Assembly: GCA_043747555.1 (NCBI GenBank)
Contig: JAYTOY010000025.1
Location: 9,343-73,342 of the forward strand
DNA: 64,000 bases
Source: JAYWDA01 sp043747555
GTDB lineage: Bacteria > Bdellovibrionota > Bdellovibrionia > Bdellovibrionales > Bdellovibrionaceae
Reading direction: 5' to 3'
A program made the translations under genes and the position numbers. Of this stretch, positions 51,341-59,430 are shown piece by piece (positions within the stretch are counted from its first letter, which is position 1; every line of letters starts with the position of its first letter). The notes below the pieces were generated by a model that made no database searches, was not told the DNA's origin, and worked only from the letters and a program-made list of their open reading frames with translations.

Positions 51341-53155
51341 ATGAAGTCCGTTCTGCAAATAGTTTTAAGTTTATTTGTTTTCTCTATAACCTGGGCCCAA
51401 TCAAGCGGCGCCTCATATCAAAATTACGATCAAAGTCTTCCGTTATGGGGCACAACTTGGACGCCCGTATCAGGCGCGGCTAACGGATACCATCCCAGCT
51501 TTTATACAGGGTTTGCGATGCGGGCCGAATTTCCAGACCGCATACACATCCGACTGTCGCGAGGCAATCAAACTCGTGTAACGGTGATTTTAGATGACCA
51601 GACAATAAACAATTACTTGTTTGACCTTGGCAAGCGCGATGACTTTTACAAAAAGCTAACAGGCGCCAACGGCATTAGTAAGCCCCTAGTGACTCTGGTC
51701 TCGGATAAGCAGGGCAAATCTTTTCCGCACTTACAGTATTTTCATCAAATTATTGAATCCCCGATTTATGGCATCAAAGACTTTATCACTTTGGCTAAAA
51801 GCAATTCCACTTCGAATGAAATGATTTATGCAAAGGGACTTTCAACTTTACAGGCCTTAAACCCCGGTCGAATTTTTATTCTGCGACTTAATTTGACCGA
51901 ATCTTTTAATCGATGGAAATTACAAATTCAAAAAACTTTAGCCGGAAATTCACCGGCCGCCTACTTTAAAAGCCGACCGTCTGAGGCCATGATCGCACTG
52001 AATACCCTTTTATGGGGCCGAATTAACGCCACAGAAAAACCCACAGCGGCAGTGATGTCACAGCTTGACGAAACGGCGCAAGCTGCACTGGACAACGCAG
52101 ATCAAGAATTTTTAGCTTCTGCTTTAAAACTTTTTAAACTGATCACTGGCAACAAATATAATTTTCAAGTTTTGAATCAGAACAACCAGTTTCAAAGTCC
52201 AATTCAATGCACTGACTTACAAAATTGTTACTTAATTTATCCAGAATTTACCACGATCTATCCGACGGGCTCTGTGATGGAGTCGACCAAGGACTCAGTT
52301 GGAAATGTGATCAATACTTTCACAACACCCGGCCTTTGGAAATTTCTTAATTATGCTGGTCGCGACGTCGATAACATTCGCGACGAGCCATTTTACGGTT
52401 GGATTCCAAAAATGGATTACGAAGCCATTGGCAACGGCTTCCACAATCCTGGTGTCCGCATGGGTGGAATTAATAAAGCGGTCCATGCCAGTATGAATAT
52501 TCCGGCGACCCACAACACATTGTGGGCCGTAAAAAGAGGCGGCGTTTCCCATGGCTGCTCACGCCTTTCGTCAGGACATACTTGGGAACTTCGTCATATC
52601 CTGCCCGTTGAAAATAGCAAGATGACGCAAGTTTATTTTTTTGGAAATGACCCCAAGGACTTTGATCTTTTCGATATTGATGGCAGCGGCCTCTTAAAAG
52701 TCATGGGCGTCGAATATTTAATTTCTTACGATTTGCAAGGCAAAGACGATATTGCTCGACGTGAAGGAATAGATCTTCAGGTGAACGAAGGCAAAAAATT
52801 GGAATTTTACACCTCGCTTTACGGCGCTCAATCCGTTTTTACCCAAAGTGCAAATGGAGATTATGTTTTTAAAAATCCATCCATTTCCCAGCAGTCGTAC
52901 TTGGATTTTAAAAGAAAAAAACTTTCAGTGCGTTTAACTTTGCCGGGCGATTATCGCCTCTATGAGCAAACCTATCAAAAAGATAAAATCCAACTCTACA
53001 CACCAACGGTAGGAACTCTTTCTGAGTCCATATCACCTGACCTTAAGAATTTTATAAGGCTTATGGGCCGAGTTCGTGGGTGTGCTCCCGGTGTCGATAA
53101 AACACAATGTGGAGAATCAGCTTTCGATCAAGAAGCTTCGCAATTCGTTCGTTAG
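51341..53155 (+). CDS. Secreted L,D-transpeptidase-like protein (YkuD-type)
   Basis: This 604-residue protein starts at ATG 51341 with GAGG upstream and has a signal peptide (VLQIVLSLFVFSITWAQS). A helical, poorly conserved region spans about 30-300. A YkuD-like catalytic domain lies at about 310-440, with NKAVHASMNIPATHNTLWAV and a GGVSHGCSRLSSGHTWEL block. His and Cys of SHGCSRL (near 403-405) match the HGC-x-R of L,D-transpeptidases. The C-terminus is a further unassigned domain. It could make or reverse 3-3 cross-links or modify wall tethers, and is a candidate for prey-wall work. Confidence 0.78.
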   Translation: MKSVLQIVLSLFVFSITWAQSSGASYQNYDQSLPLWGTTWTPVSGAANGYHPSFYTGFAMRAEFPDRIHIRLSRGNQTRVTVILDDQTINNYLFDLGKRDDFYKKLTGANGISKPLVTLVSDKQGKSFPHLQYFHQIIESPIYGIKDFITLAKSNSTSNEMIYAKGLSTLQALNPGRIFILRLNLTESFNRWKLQIQKTLAGNSPAAYFKSRPSEAMIALNTLLWGRINATEKPTAAVMSQLDETAQAALDNADQEFLASALKLFKLITGNKYNFQVLNQNNQFQSPIQCTDLQNCYLIYPEFTTIYPTGSVMESTKDSVGNVINTFTTPGLWKFLNYAGRDVDNIRDEPFYGWIPKMDYEAIGNGFHNPGVRMGGINKAVHASMNIPATHNTLWAVKRGGVSHGCSRLSSGHTWELRHILPVENSKMTQVYFFGNDPKDFDLFDIDGSGLLKVMGVEYLISYDLQGKDDIARREGIDLQVNEGKKLEFYTSLYGAQSVFTQSANGDYVFKNPSISQQSYLDFKRKKLSVRLTLPGDYRLYEQTYQKDKIQLYTPTVGTLSESISPDLKNFIRLMGRVRGCAPGVDKTQCGESAFDQEASQFVR

Positions 53156-53190
53156 ATTTTTAAAAATTTATTTTTAGGAGAATTTTGTAA

Positions 53191-54567
53191 ATGAAACTTT
53201 TAGCTCTGCTTTCAATCCTTATGTTACAAATGATGGCCCATGCCGATTTAGTGTCCACTTTTAAATCGCTTGAATCCAGTCGAAAGGGTGCTTTTGGGTA
53301 CAACACTTTGCAAGGCGCCCAATCCCGAATCAATGTGAATGTCAGTGGAAATCCACCGTCCAACTTTCAATTTCAAGCAGCCTATCGCAATGACATCGGA
53401 AAAAATTTAGCCACTAATTATGATTTTTATGTAGGGAACCTATTTACGACAAATTATTATGAACTGATGGGCGAATATGTGTTTGGCGACGCGTTCAGCA
53501 GCCACCCGCTGAATCATTTAAGCCTGGTCAGCAATGGACCAAAAGCCATGACGAAAGCGGCTTCTATGGTTCGGCATTGGGTCTTAGAAAAATATTATTG
53601 TGGGCGGTATCCACAATCTACTTTAGCAAAAGGTTTTTCCGTTCGAGGCATCAGCGGCAGTGAATTCGAGCAAGAGTACGCGGATTACTTTTTTGATTTC
53701 TACTTAAGTTCTGAAACCAGCGAATTTCAGCACCTTCCTCTGTTTCTTTTAGCCAAAGACAGTCCGATTGGAAGTTCAAATCAATTGGACCGGGCCCGAG
53801 CACTGATTGCAAACGTTTATGACCAGTATTCGAGAGCCTATGGAGCTAACGATTCAAGTATCAATCGACTATTTTCGATCAGAAATCATATCCATAATCA
53901 GTTATCTCCTGATGTGGTTGCAGAACTTGATAAGTTCATTATTGATTTTTCTGCAGCCAGAAGAACCAACTACAATGATTTAGTGGAAACAAGAAAACTG
54001 TTATCAAGTTATTTCAGTTTTGGACCTGATAAGCTTATCAGCCTCGCTGAAAAAATGGCTGCCAGTGAAATTAAGAATTTAGCGCGCAGACTTAATGTCT
54101 CTAATCCTTTAATGTTTGATATTTTAGCTTTATCAAATTCAGTGGCCACGTTGCGATCGAATTTGACAACAAATCAAATCTCTTTCGATCAAAAATCGAC
54201 CGCCTTACAGATACTTTTTAATTCATCGTTGCTTATCAATAGATTGTTGATTGCTAGCCAAGCACCAATAACACCAGCCACGGTCGAAACTATTTTAAAC
54301 GTTGCCTACTTTGAAGGATTTTTAGTCAAAGATAACTGGGCTTATTTTAAACAAGAGGTCGCTTCAAAGACAGATGGAGCTTCCGCACTTTTGCTTTTGC
54401 CAGAAATGATTGAAGTGGCCAACGACACTTTGGTACAGGCTTTTTCTCCGTCATTAGATCAATGGAAAACTATTGAACCAAAAATGCTTAACTTTATTGA
54501 TGACACTTTAAAATCCTCTGCGATCAATACCGCTTCGGTGATTGCTCAACGAAATGGACGGAGATAA
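53191..54567 (+). CDS. Secreted helical protein, partner of the PPDK-like protein
   Basis: This 458-residue protein has a signal peptide (KLLALLSILMLQMMAHA) behind AGGAG. The mature part is largely helical (LFSIRNHIHNQLSPDVVAEL; AARRTNYNDLVETRKLLSSY; LISLAEKMAASEIKNLARRL). It is followed 2 bp later by the secreted PPDK-like gene, so the products are surely linked. The helical region recalls the segment that precedes the ATP-grasp domain in some large dikinases such as plant glucan/water dikinases, which raises the idea of a split enzyme. That likeness is weak. Confidence 0.7.
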   Translation: MKLLALLSILMLQMMAHADLVSTFKSLESSRKGAFGYNTLQGAQSRINVNVSGNPPSNFQFQAAYRNDIGKNLATNYDFYVGNLFTTNYYELMGEYVFGDAFSSHPLNHLSLVSNGPKAMTKAASMVRHWVLEKYYCGRYPQSTLAKGFSVRGISGSEFEQEYADYFFDFYLSSETSEFQHLPLFLLAKDSPIGSSNQLDRARALIANVYDQYSRAYGANDSSINRLFSIRNHIHNQLSPDVVAELDKFIIDFSAARRTNYNDLVETRKLLSSYFSFGPDKLISLAEKMAASEIKNLARRLNVSNPLMFDILALSNSVATLRSNLTTNQISFDQKSTALQILFNSSLLINRLLIASQAPITPATVETILNVAYFEGFLVKDNWAYFKQEVASKTDGASALLLLPEMIEVANDTLVQAFSPSLDQWKTIEPKMLNFIDDTLKSSAINTASVIAQRNGRR

Positions 54568-54569
54568 TT

Positions 54570-56132
54570 ATGAAAATTTGGATCTTAGGTTTTGCAGTTC
54601 ACTTAATAACAATCCTTACAAGTGTTTCTGCCCTCGCGGACGCTAAAGTGATGAATCCTGGTGAAGCCAAGGGCCAACTAGTTTTTTTATCAGCTGAAGA
54701 TGTGCGCAGTGAATCGGCTGTTTATAAATCCTTAAATCCGATTTCGATCCCCGTTTTTGCTGAATTGCCCATGGAGCTGTCTGTGGTTGCAGGGGCCATC
54801 ACACTCAGTCAGCAGAATTTGTTGTCCCATGTACAACTGAAATCAAGGGCGCGTCACACGCCAAATTTGGATATTTCCGAACTTTCTGGCGGCTTAAGTA
54901 ATGATTTACTTAAAAACTTTCGCAGTGGTGACTGGGTTCACATGCTTTTGTCCGCCGACGGACAAATTTTAATTGAAACGACAACCGAAGCTGAAGCCAT
55001 CGCCTTTACTTCTGCAAAAAAAACCGTAACCCCTGTAAAATTAAGGTCAGATCTAACTGCAAAAAATATTTTCCAAACGAGTGAACTTTCATGGGTTGAT
55101 TTTGATAAAGTAGGATCTAAAGCTGCTAATTACGCAGAGCTTGCGAAAGCTTTAAATACACCACAGCGAACTGTTGTTCGTCCCGGTTACGCGATTCCTT
55201 TCTATTTTTACCAGGAATTTATTGATACTAATCCTTCGATTAAGGCCGCGATTGACCAAATCCTTCGGGATCCTTTGATGAATAAAATTTCTAAAGTTGC
55301 TTACCGAGAAGAAAAATTAAAAAAGCTTCATGAGATGATCCTTAGTAAGGACAACAATATTAATCCTACTTTGATCAACGAACTTTTAGCCCGTTTCGAA
55401 AAAGAGCGAACTGCTGATGGACTGCCAAAAAAGATGAGACTTCGCAGTTCAACAAATTCGGAAGACCTTCCTAATTTTAATGGTGCGGGCCTTTACGATT
55501 CGGCCGCTTATAAGCCAACGGATAAGAAAAAAGAAAAAAATCCGGCCGAAAAAGTTGAAGCCCTTAAAGAAACTTTGCGAATTGTATGGGCTTCTATTTG
55601 GAATTTACGCGCCTTCGAAGAGCGGGCTTATTTCCAGATTCCTCACGCCGATGTGAAAATGGGCGTACATATTAACCCTTCTTATAAGGGAGAATTAGCC
55701 AACGGCGTCGTTGTTTCAAAAAATGTTTCAAAAAATCCATTATTGACAGGAGCTGGAGTTTATATCGAAGTTCAACGTGGTGAGACTTACAGCGTCGTTA
55801 ACCCTGTCGCTAGCATCAAGCCAGAAAAAATATTAGTCACGTTTGATTCGGCAGATCCATTGAACAAGGACTCTTATCAAATCCATATTCTGCAAAGATC
55901 TAATATTGCAGATGATAATAAAACTGTGATGGAGCATGACAATATGAATTTGGTTTTGCCTGACGAACATTCAAAAGATCTTGTTTACCTGGTGCTGAAA
56001 GCGCATCAGCATTTCAAGCCATTACTTGGAAAGAACACCGCCGATTTTTCATTGGATTTGGAATTCAAATTAAGCGATGAGGAAAGCAAACCGCAGATTT
56101 ATTTAAAACAGTCCCGTCCTTACATCGATTAG
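54570..56132 (+). CDS. Secreted PEP/pyruvate phosphate dikinase-like protein
   Basis: This 520-residue protein has a signal peptide (ILGFAVHLITILTSVSALA). The N-terminal part has AGAITLSQQNLLSHVQLKSRA, like the swivelling domain of PEP-utilising enzymes (the T-x-LSH-x region) but without a clear phospho-His. A PPDK N-terminal (ATP-grasp) domain follows at about 170-515: VGSKAANYAELAKAL, VRPGYAIPFYFYQEF, MRLRSSTNSEDLPNFNGAGL (ATP-binding R-S-S-x-x-x-E-D, near 288), SIWNLRAFEERAYFQI and the final IYLKQSRPY. Domain order is reversed from PPDK and there is no PEP-binding TIM barrel. An exported ATP-dependent dikinase is unusual, as ATP is absent from the periplasm; in a predator it could act inside prey. 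Confidence 0.8.
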   Translation: MKIWILGFAVHLITILTSVSALADAKVMNPGEAKGQLVFLSAEDVRSESAVYKSLNPISIPVFAELPMELSVVAGAITLSQQNLLSHVQLKSRARHTPNLDISELSGGLSNDLLKNFRSGDWVHMLLSADGQILIETTTEAEAIAFTSAKKTVTPVKLRSDLTAKNIFQTSELSWVDFDKVGSKAANYAELAKALNTPQRTVVRPGYAIPFYFYQEFIDTNPSIKAAIDQILRDPLMNKISKVAYREEKLKKLHEMILSKDNNINPTLINELLARFEKERTADGLPKKMRLRSSTNSEDLPNFNGAGLYDSAAYKPTDKKKEKNPAEKVEALKETLRIVWASIWNLRAFEERAYFQIPHADVKMGVHINPSYKGELANGVVVSKNVSKNPLLTGAGVYIEVQRGETYSVVNPVASIKPEKILVTFDSADPLNKDSYQIHILQRSNIADDNKTVMEHDNMNLVLPDEHSKDLVYLVLKAHQHFKPLLGKNTADFSLDLEFKLSDEESKPQIYLKQSRPYID

Positions 56133-56146
56133 TTTCTGGCGATTAT

Positions 56147-56181
56147 ACCGGACCAAGGTCACTAGTGATCGCGGTCCCGGT
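56147..56181. other. Stable hairpin between the PPDK-like and serine-hydrolase genes
   Basis: ACCGGACC (56147-56154) pairs with GGTCCCGGT (56173-56181) with one bulged base, and the loop holds a further TCACTAGTGA palindrome. There is no T-run of note, so it is a weak terminator at best. It may be an mRNA processing or stability element. Confidence 0.4.
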
Positions 56182-56238
56182 CTTGTTCCCTAAGGCATCT
56201 AGCAGATAAAATAAAAAATCACGCTCATGGAGGAGTTT

Positions 56239-57174
56239 ATGATTTTTTGGTGCATACTGCATTTGCTGTCTTCTATTGCTTTTGCGGCAATGCCCAGCGA
56301 TCCGATTCATGATCCCCTCTTTCTTGAACTTCCCGATGGACGGTCTCTTACTAGTTTGAAAGTTCACGGTATTCCCCTATCGCTCACGAAAGGCTCGGGT
56401 GAAGTTTTTTCGTCCCGTGAAAATGCCGCTTTTGAAAAACTTAAACAGGATTCAAAGACTTCAGTAAATCATCCCGTGCAATGGCTGCTCATGGATTTAG
56501 AAAGTCATCAGGTGATTGATCAGAGTGCAGCTCCAAATAAAAATATTTTTGGTGCCTCTGTCGCCAAAGTTTTTGTAGCCAGTACACTTTTAGATCTTCA
56601 AGGCGGACAATTACAAAAATCCCAGTGCCAGTTGCTGGCTGATATGCTGGTCGTATCTTCCAATACAGCTTGGGTTGAGCTTCAAAAGCAGATTGGTGAT
56701 GGAAACGACGATCGCGGCCGGGAGTTGGTACAGGCCTTTACTCAAAGGATGGGCTACAGCAAAACGAAAGGATTTCAAGGCAGCTTGGGACCCCTTCACG
56801 GAAACGAATTAAATGCGCAAGATTTAACTGAGTTTTTGTATGATACCTATCAGAACCAATACGCAGGGGCCGAAACTGTTTGGAAAGTGATGCACACATT
56901 ACGAACTGGCCGTCATCGGGGATTTAAATACATTCCTTCGGATGTCTTTGTCGCTGGAAAAACAGGAACCTATGACGGCCCAACCATCAACCCCGATACC
57001 GGCGGCACCACAAACGCCGACGGCTCACCCTACAAAGTGCAGGTGCGCCATCACTTGATCGTGATGCATACAAAGGACCGCCACTATGGCTTAGCGATCC
57101 TTGCCAATACAGGCTTAGATCAGAGCGCTGCGATCCTAGCTGGAGGCCTTTTTCGCCAGGTTTCACCCCCTTAG
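56239..57174 (+). CDS. Penicillin-binding/beta-lactamase class A-like serine hydrolase
   Basis: This 311-residue exported protein starts at ATG 56239 with GGAGG upstream. The three motifs of the family are all present in order: S-x-x-K as GASVAKVFVAST (near 107), S-x-N as VVSSNTAWVEL (near 139), and K-T-G as FVAGKTGTYDGP (near 240). The first domain, with WLLMDLESHQVI, is short. It may be a beta-lactamase or a D-Ala-D-Ala endopeptidase/carboxypeptidase. The class A omega-loop E-x-x-L-N is not clear, so a peptidoglycan peptidase is somewhat favoured. Confidence 0.85.
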   Translation: MIFWCILHLLSSIAFAAMPSDPIHDPLFLELPDGRSLTSLKVHGIPLSLTKGSGEVFSSRENAAFEKLKQDSKTSVNHPVQWLLMDLESHQVIDQSAAPNKNIFGASVAKVFVASTLLDLQGGQLQKSQCQLLADMLVVSSNTAWVELQKQIGDGNDDRGRELVQAFTQRMGYSKTKGFQGSLGPLHGNELNAQDLTEFLYDTYQNQYAGAETVWKVMHTLRTGRHRGFKYIPSDVFVAGKTGTYDGPTINPDTGGTTNADGSPYKVQVRHHLIVMHTKDRHYGLAILANTGLDQSAAILAGGLFRQVSPP

Positions 57175-57246
57175 CAATGCTTTTTATTGACCCCACAGGC
57201 ATTTCACACCATGATGGCCCTTCAATAATTTACAAGGACAAATTCC

Positions 57247-57693
57247 ATGAAATCAGTGACCGAATTTTCAAACTTTATCTTAAGCCAAGGCCTTAAATCT
57301 AAAACTGCATTAGCTGCAGAAGGCAAAACTCCTGAAGAGATTCAAGCAAGCCTGGGCGAAAAATTTAAATTCGAAGCCGAAAAATTAACTTATTTCGTTA
57401 ACGCCTTAGACGTTGCAGGTCAGAACACTGAAAACTTAAATCGCGTTCGTGTTGTTAGCATCGCCGAGGGCGAAAGCGCTCCTGCAAAATCAACAAAAGT
57501 TGAAGAGATGCATTATTTCCCAGAATTTTTTGTAAAGCACAATCCAGCTGCAGCCACAGATCTTAAAGGCAAAGGCAAGGGTCGCCAAGGTGGTAAAGGC
57601 GGCGGTGGTGGAAAAGAATCACCATGGGGTATGTCTCCTGAACAAAAAGCAGCCAAAAAAGGTGCCGCGACTGCAAAGGCAAAACCTGCTTAG
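57247..57693 (+). CDS. Basic, glycine-rich-tail protein of unknown function
   Basis: This 148-residue cytoplasmic protein has AAGGA before the ATG. The first 100 residues (SNFILSQGLKSKTALAAEGK; LTYFVNALDVAGQNTENLNR) look folded. The tail has GKGKGRQGGKGGGGGK, then SPWGMSPEQKAAKKG, an RNA- or DNA-binding type of composition. I do not recognise the family. The well-placed ribosome site and codon use argue for real, strong expression. Confidence 0.72.
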   Translation: MKSVTEFSNFILSQGLKSKTALAAEGKTPEEIQASLGEKFKFEAEKLTYFVNALDVAGQNTENLNRVRVVSIAEGESAPAKSTKVEEMHYFPEFFVKHNPAAATDLKGKGKGRQGGKGGGGGKESPWGMSPEQKAAKKGAATAKAKPA

Positions 57694-57698
57694 TTTTT

Positions 57699-58004
57699 TT
57701 ATTCTTGCGCCCCTTGATCAATCCAGAACATGATAAGGTCCCGCTCTTCTTGCGGCATTTTTGAATACAGGGGCATATTTTTAAGAGTAACAACTTTTAA
57801 ATAAATTTGCTCTCGCATTTCAAAAACTGTTTTATAGTCAGACCAATTCACCGAACCACCCGAAGCATCGGCATGGCATCCTGAGCAGCGTTTCTCAAAA
57901 ATCGGCGCCACATCTTTAAACTGAATTAACGGGACCTCTTGAGCAAGGCCCGAGCTTGCAAACGAGAGAATAAAGATAGCACAAAACAATTCGATCAGTT
58001 TCAT
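57699..58004 (-). CDS. Small mono-haem c-type cytochrome
   Basis: This 101-residue exported protein starts at ATG 58004. It has a signal peptide (LIELFCAIFILSFASSGLA), a haem site CSGCHADASGG (near 38) and a later Met in TLKNMPLYSKMPQEE as possible axial ligand. The spacing matches small planctomycete-type/c-type domains: ...FEKRCSGCHA...MP. It is probably a periplasmic electron carrier. It converges with the glycine-rich protein gene. Confidence 0.85.
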   Translation of the reverse strand: MKLIELFCAIFILSFASSGLAQEVPLIQFKDVAPIFEKRCSGCHADASGGSVNWSDYKTVFEMREQIYLKVVTLKNMPLYSKMPQEERDLIMFWIDQGAQE

Positions 58005-58205
58005 CAGGAAAAAATAACATATATCGAACCACATTTTGAAAAATTGATTTTGTTTTGAATAGATTTCAGAGTTTCTAAATATTAGGTGTCAAACTTTTAG
58101 ACAGAAATAGGCCGGCCCCCTGCTTTGGTCGGTATTTATAAAAAACCTCACGATAAAAACTTTTATTTCCGATGAAAACATAACTCTTTTCCCAGCGGAA
58201 ATATA

Positions 58206-59408
58206 ATGACCAAAATAACGCTCATGGCACTTCTTTTAATTCCTTCTTTATCCTCCTATGCACAGTTAAAGGCTGAATGGTCTGAAAGCGAACATCTTGA
58301 AATCGGAGAAAAAGGGGCTTTGGCGGCATGTGCTGAACTTAATATTTCTGCATCTCATTGCCCGATTAAAAATATTCGCAGGGCCGATAAAAATTTATCA
58401 TTTCGTTATGGAGAACTTGTCACCGCTGCAGATTTTTATGAGACACCTTTGCAAATGGATCAAGATCGCGCTCTTGGGATTGGACACGTGCTTCGATGCA
58501 CCAACGCCGCTGTCAATAATATGCTTGATCTTATTCCTACGACTAACGACTCATCTAACTGCAACGTCACAGCTTTTTTAGCCATCCCAGGTTATCTTGA
58601 AGTAGTCACAAAAAATTATAACCACTTTGGTTGGAACAATATGGTGGCCTACGTAGAAAACCACAGGCGAGCATTAAAAAAAGCGCAAGAAGCCTTTAAT
58701 AAAAAGATCCAGCATCCGTCCCAAAGTCGCAGGCTTCTTGAACAAGCCTTAATTTATAATGGCTTTGCCGATCATTATCTAACGGATGCTTTTGCTTCTG
58801 GGCACATTCGCGTTCCACGCATTCAAACAAAAAATTGGGCCCTTAAAAACCTCACCGGCAATTTGATCTCCTACCGCGGAGATCTGCTCAGTCTGATTAT
58901 GCATGACCATGAAAGCCGAAATCTGCGCACTGGCGACGAAGAAGGTTTGCGCGTAAAGAATGCTTTGGGTGAAGTTTGGATGACTCATGGTGATGGCGAA
59001 CTGCACACAATAACTGACGCCAGTAATAAGGGCGCAGAAATGCCCATGATGGCTTTGAAAGAATCATTTAAAGAAGTCATGGTAGCTTGGCAAACAGGAA
59101 AAATAAACACTGGAATTTATTCAGCCTCTAAATATGTTCCGTTCAATCAAGATGTACCAATGGTAATTAAGTTTTCCCCTGAATATCAACATATGAAAAA
59201 ACGCGAAATGCTTCGATTAATTTATTCAACTGTTCCCTTACTAGAAGGATTTTGGTTCCAAAAATCTGATGTCGAAAAAATGCTTCAGGCTCTACCAGAA
59301 ATTTTCCTACGATTTCAGATGGATGTAACAAAAGAAATACAGGATCAACCCGAATTACAAATTCATTTGCCACTAAATTATCTTGAAGCATATGAAAAAG
59401 TTGAATGA
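58206..59408 (+). CDS. Secreted zinc phospholipase C/P1-nuclease-like protein
   Basis: This 400-residue protein has a signal peptide (TKITLMALLLIPSLSSYA). The core holds FRYGELVTAADFYETP (near 75), VVTKNYNHFGWNNMVAYVEN (near 140) and FADHYLTDAFASGHIR (near 185), followed by MHDHESRNL. H-x-x-x-D and the two His at DAFASGH match the zinc-binding pattern of the phospholipase C/P1 nuclease fold. The target (lipid or nucleic acid) cannot be told. It is followed 22 bp later by a nucleotide cyclase gene. Confidence 0.72.
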   Translation: MTKITLMALLLIPSLSSYAQLKAEWSESEHLEIGEKGALAACAELNISASHCPIKNIRRADKNLSFRYGELVTAADFYETPLQMDQDRALGIGHVLRCTNAAVNNMLDLIPTTNDSSNCNVTAFLAIPGYLEVVTKNYNHFGWNNMVAYVENHRRALKKAQEAFNKKIQHPSQSRRLLEQALIYNGFADHYLTDAFASGHIRVPRIQTKNWALKNLTGNLISYRGDLLSLIMHDHESRNLRTGDEEGLRVKNALGEVWMTHGDGELHTITDASNKGAEMPMMALKESFKEVMVAWQTGKINTGIYSASKYVPFNQDVPMVIKFSPEYQHMKKREMLRLIYSTVPLLEGFWFQKSDVEKMLQALPEIFLRFQMDVTKEIQDQPELQIHLPLNYLEAYEKVE

Positions 59409-59430
59409 AAATCATCTGTAAGGAGCTCTA

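Noticed and set aside
58085..58105. TGTC-N9-GACA half-symmetry upstream of the phospholipase-C-like gene
   Set aside because: Short arms and no matching copy elsewhere in the window; not enough for an operator.
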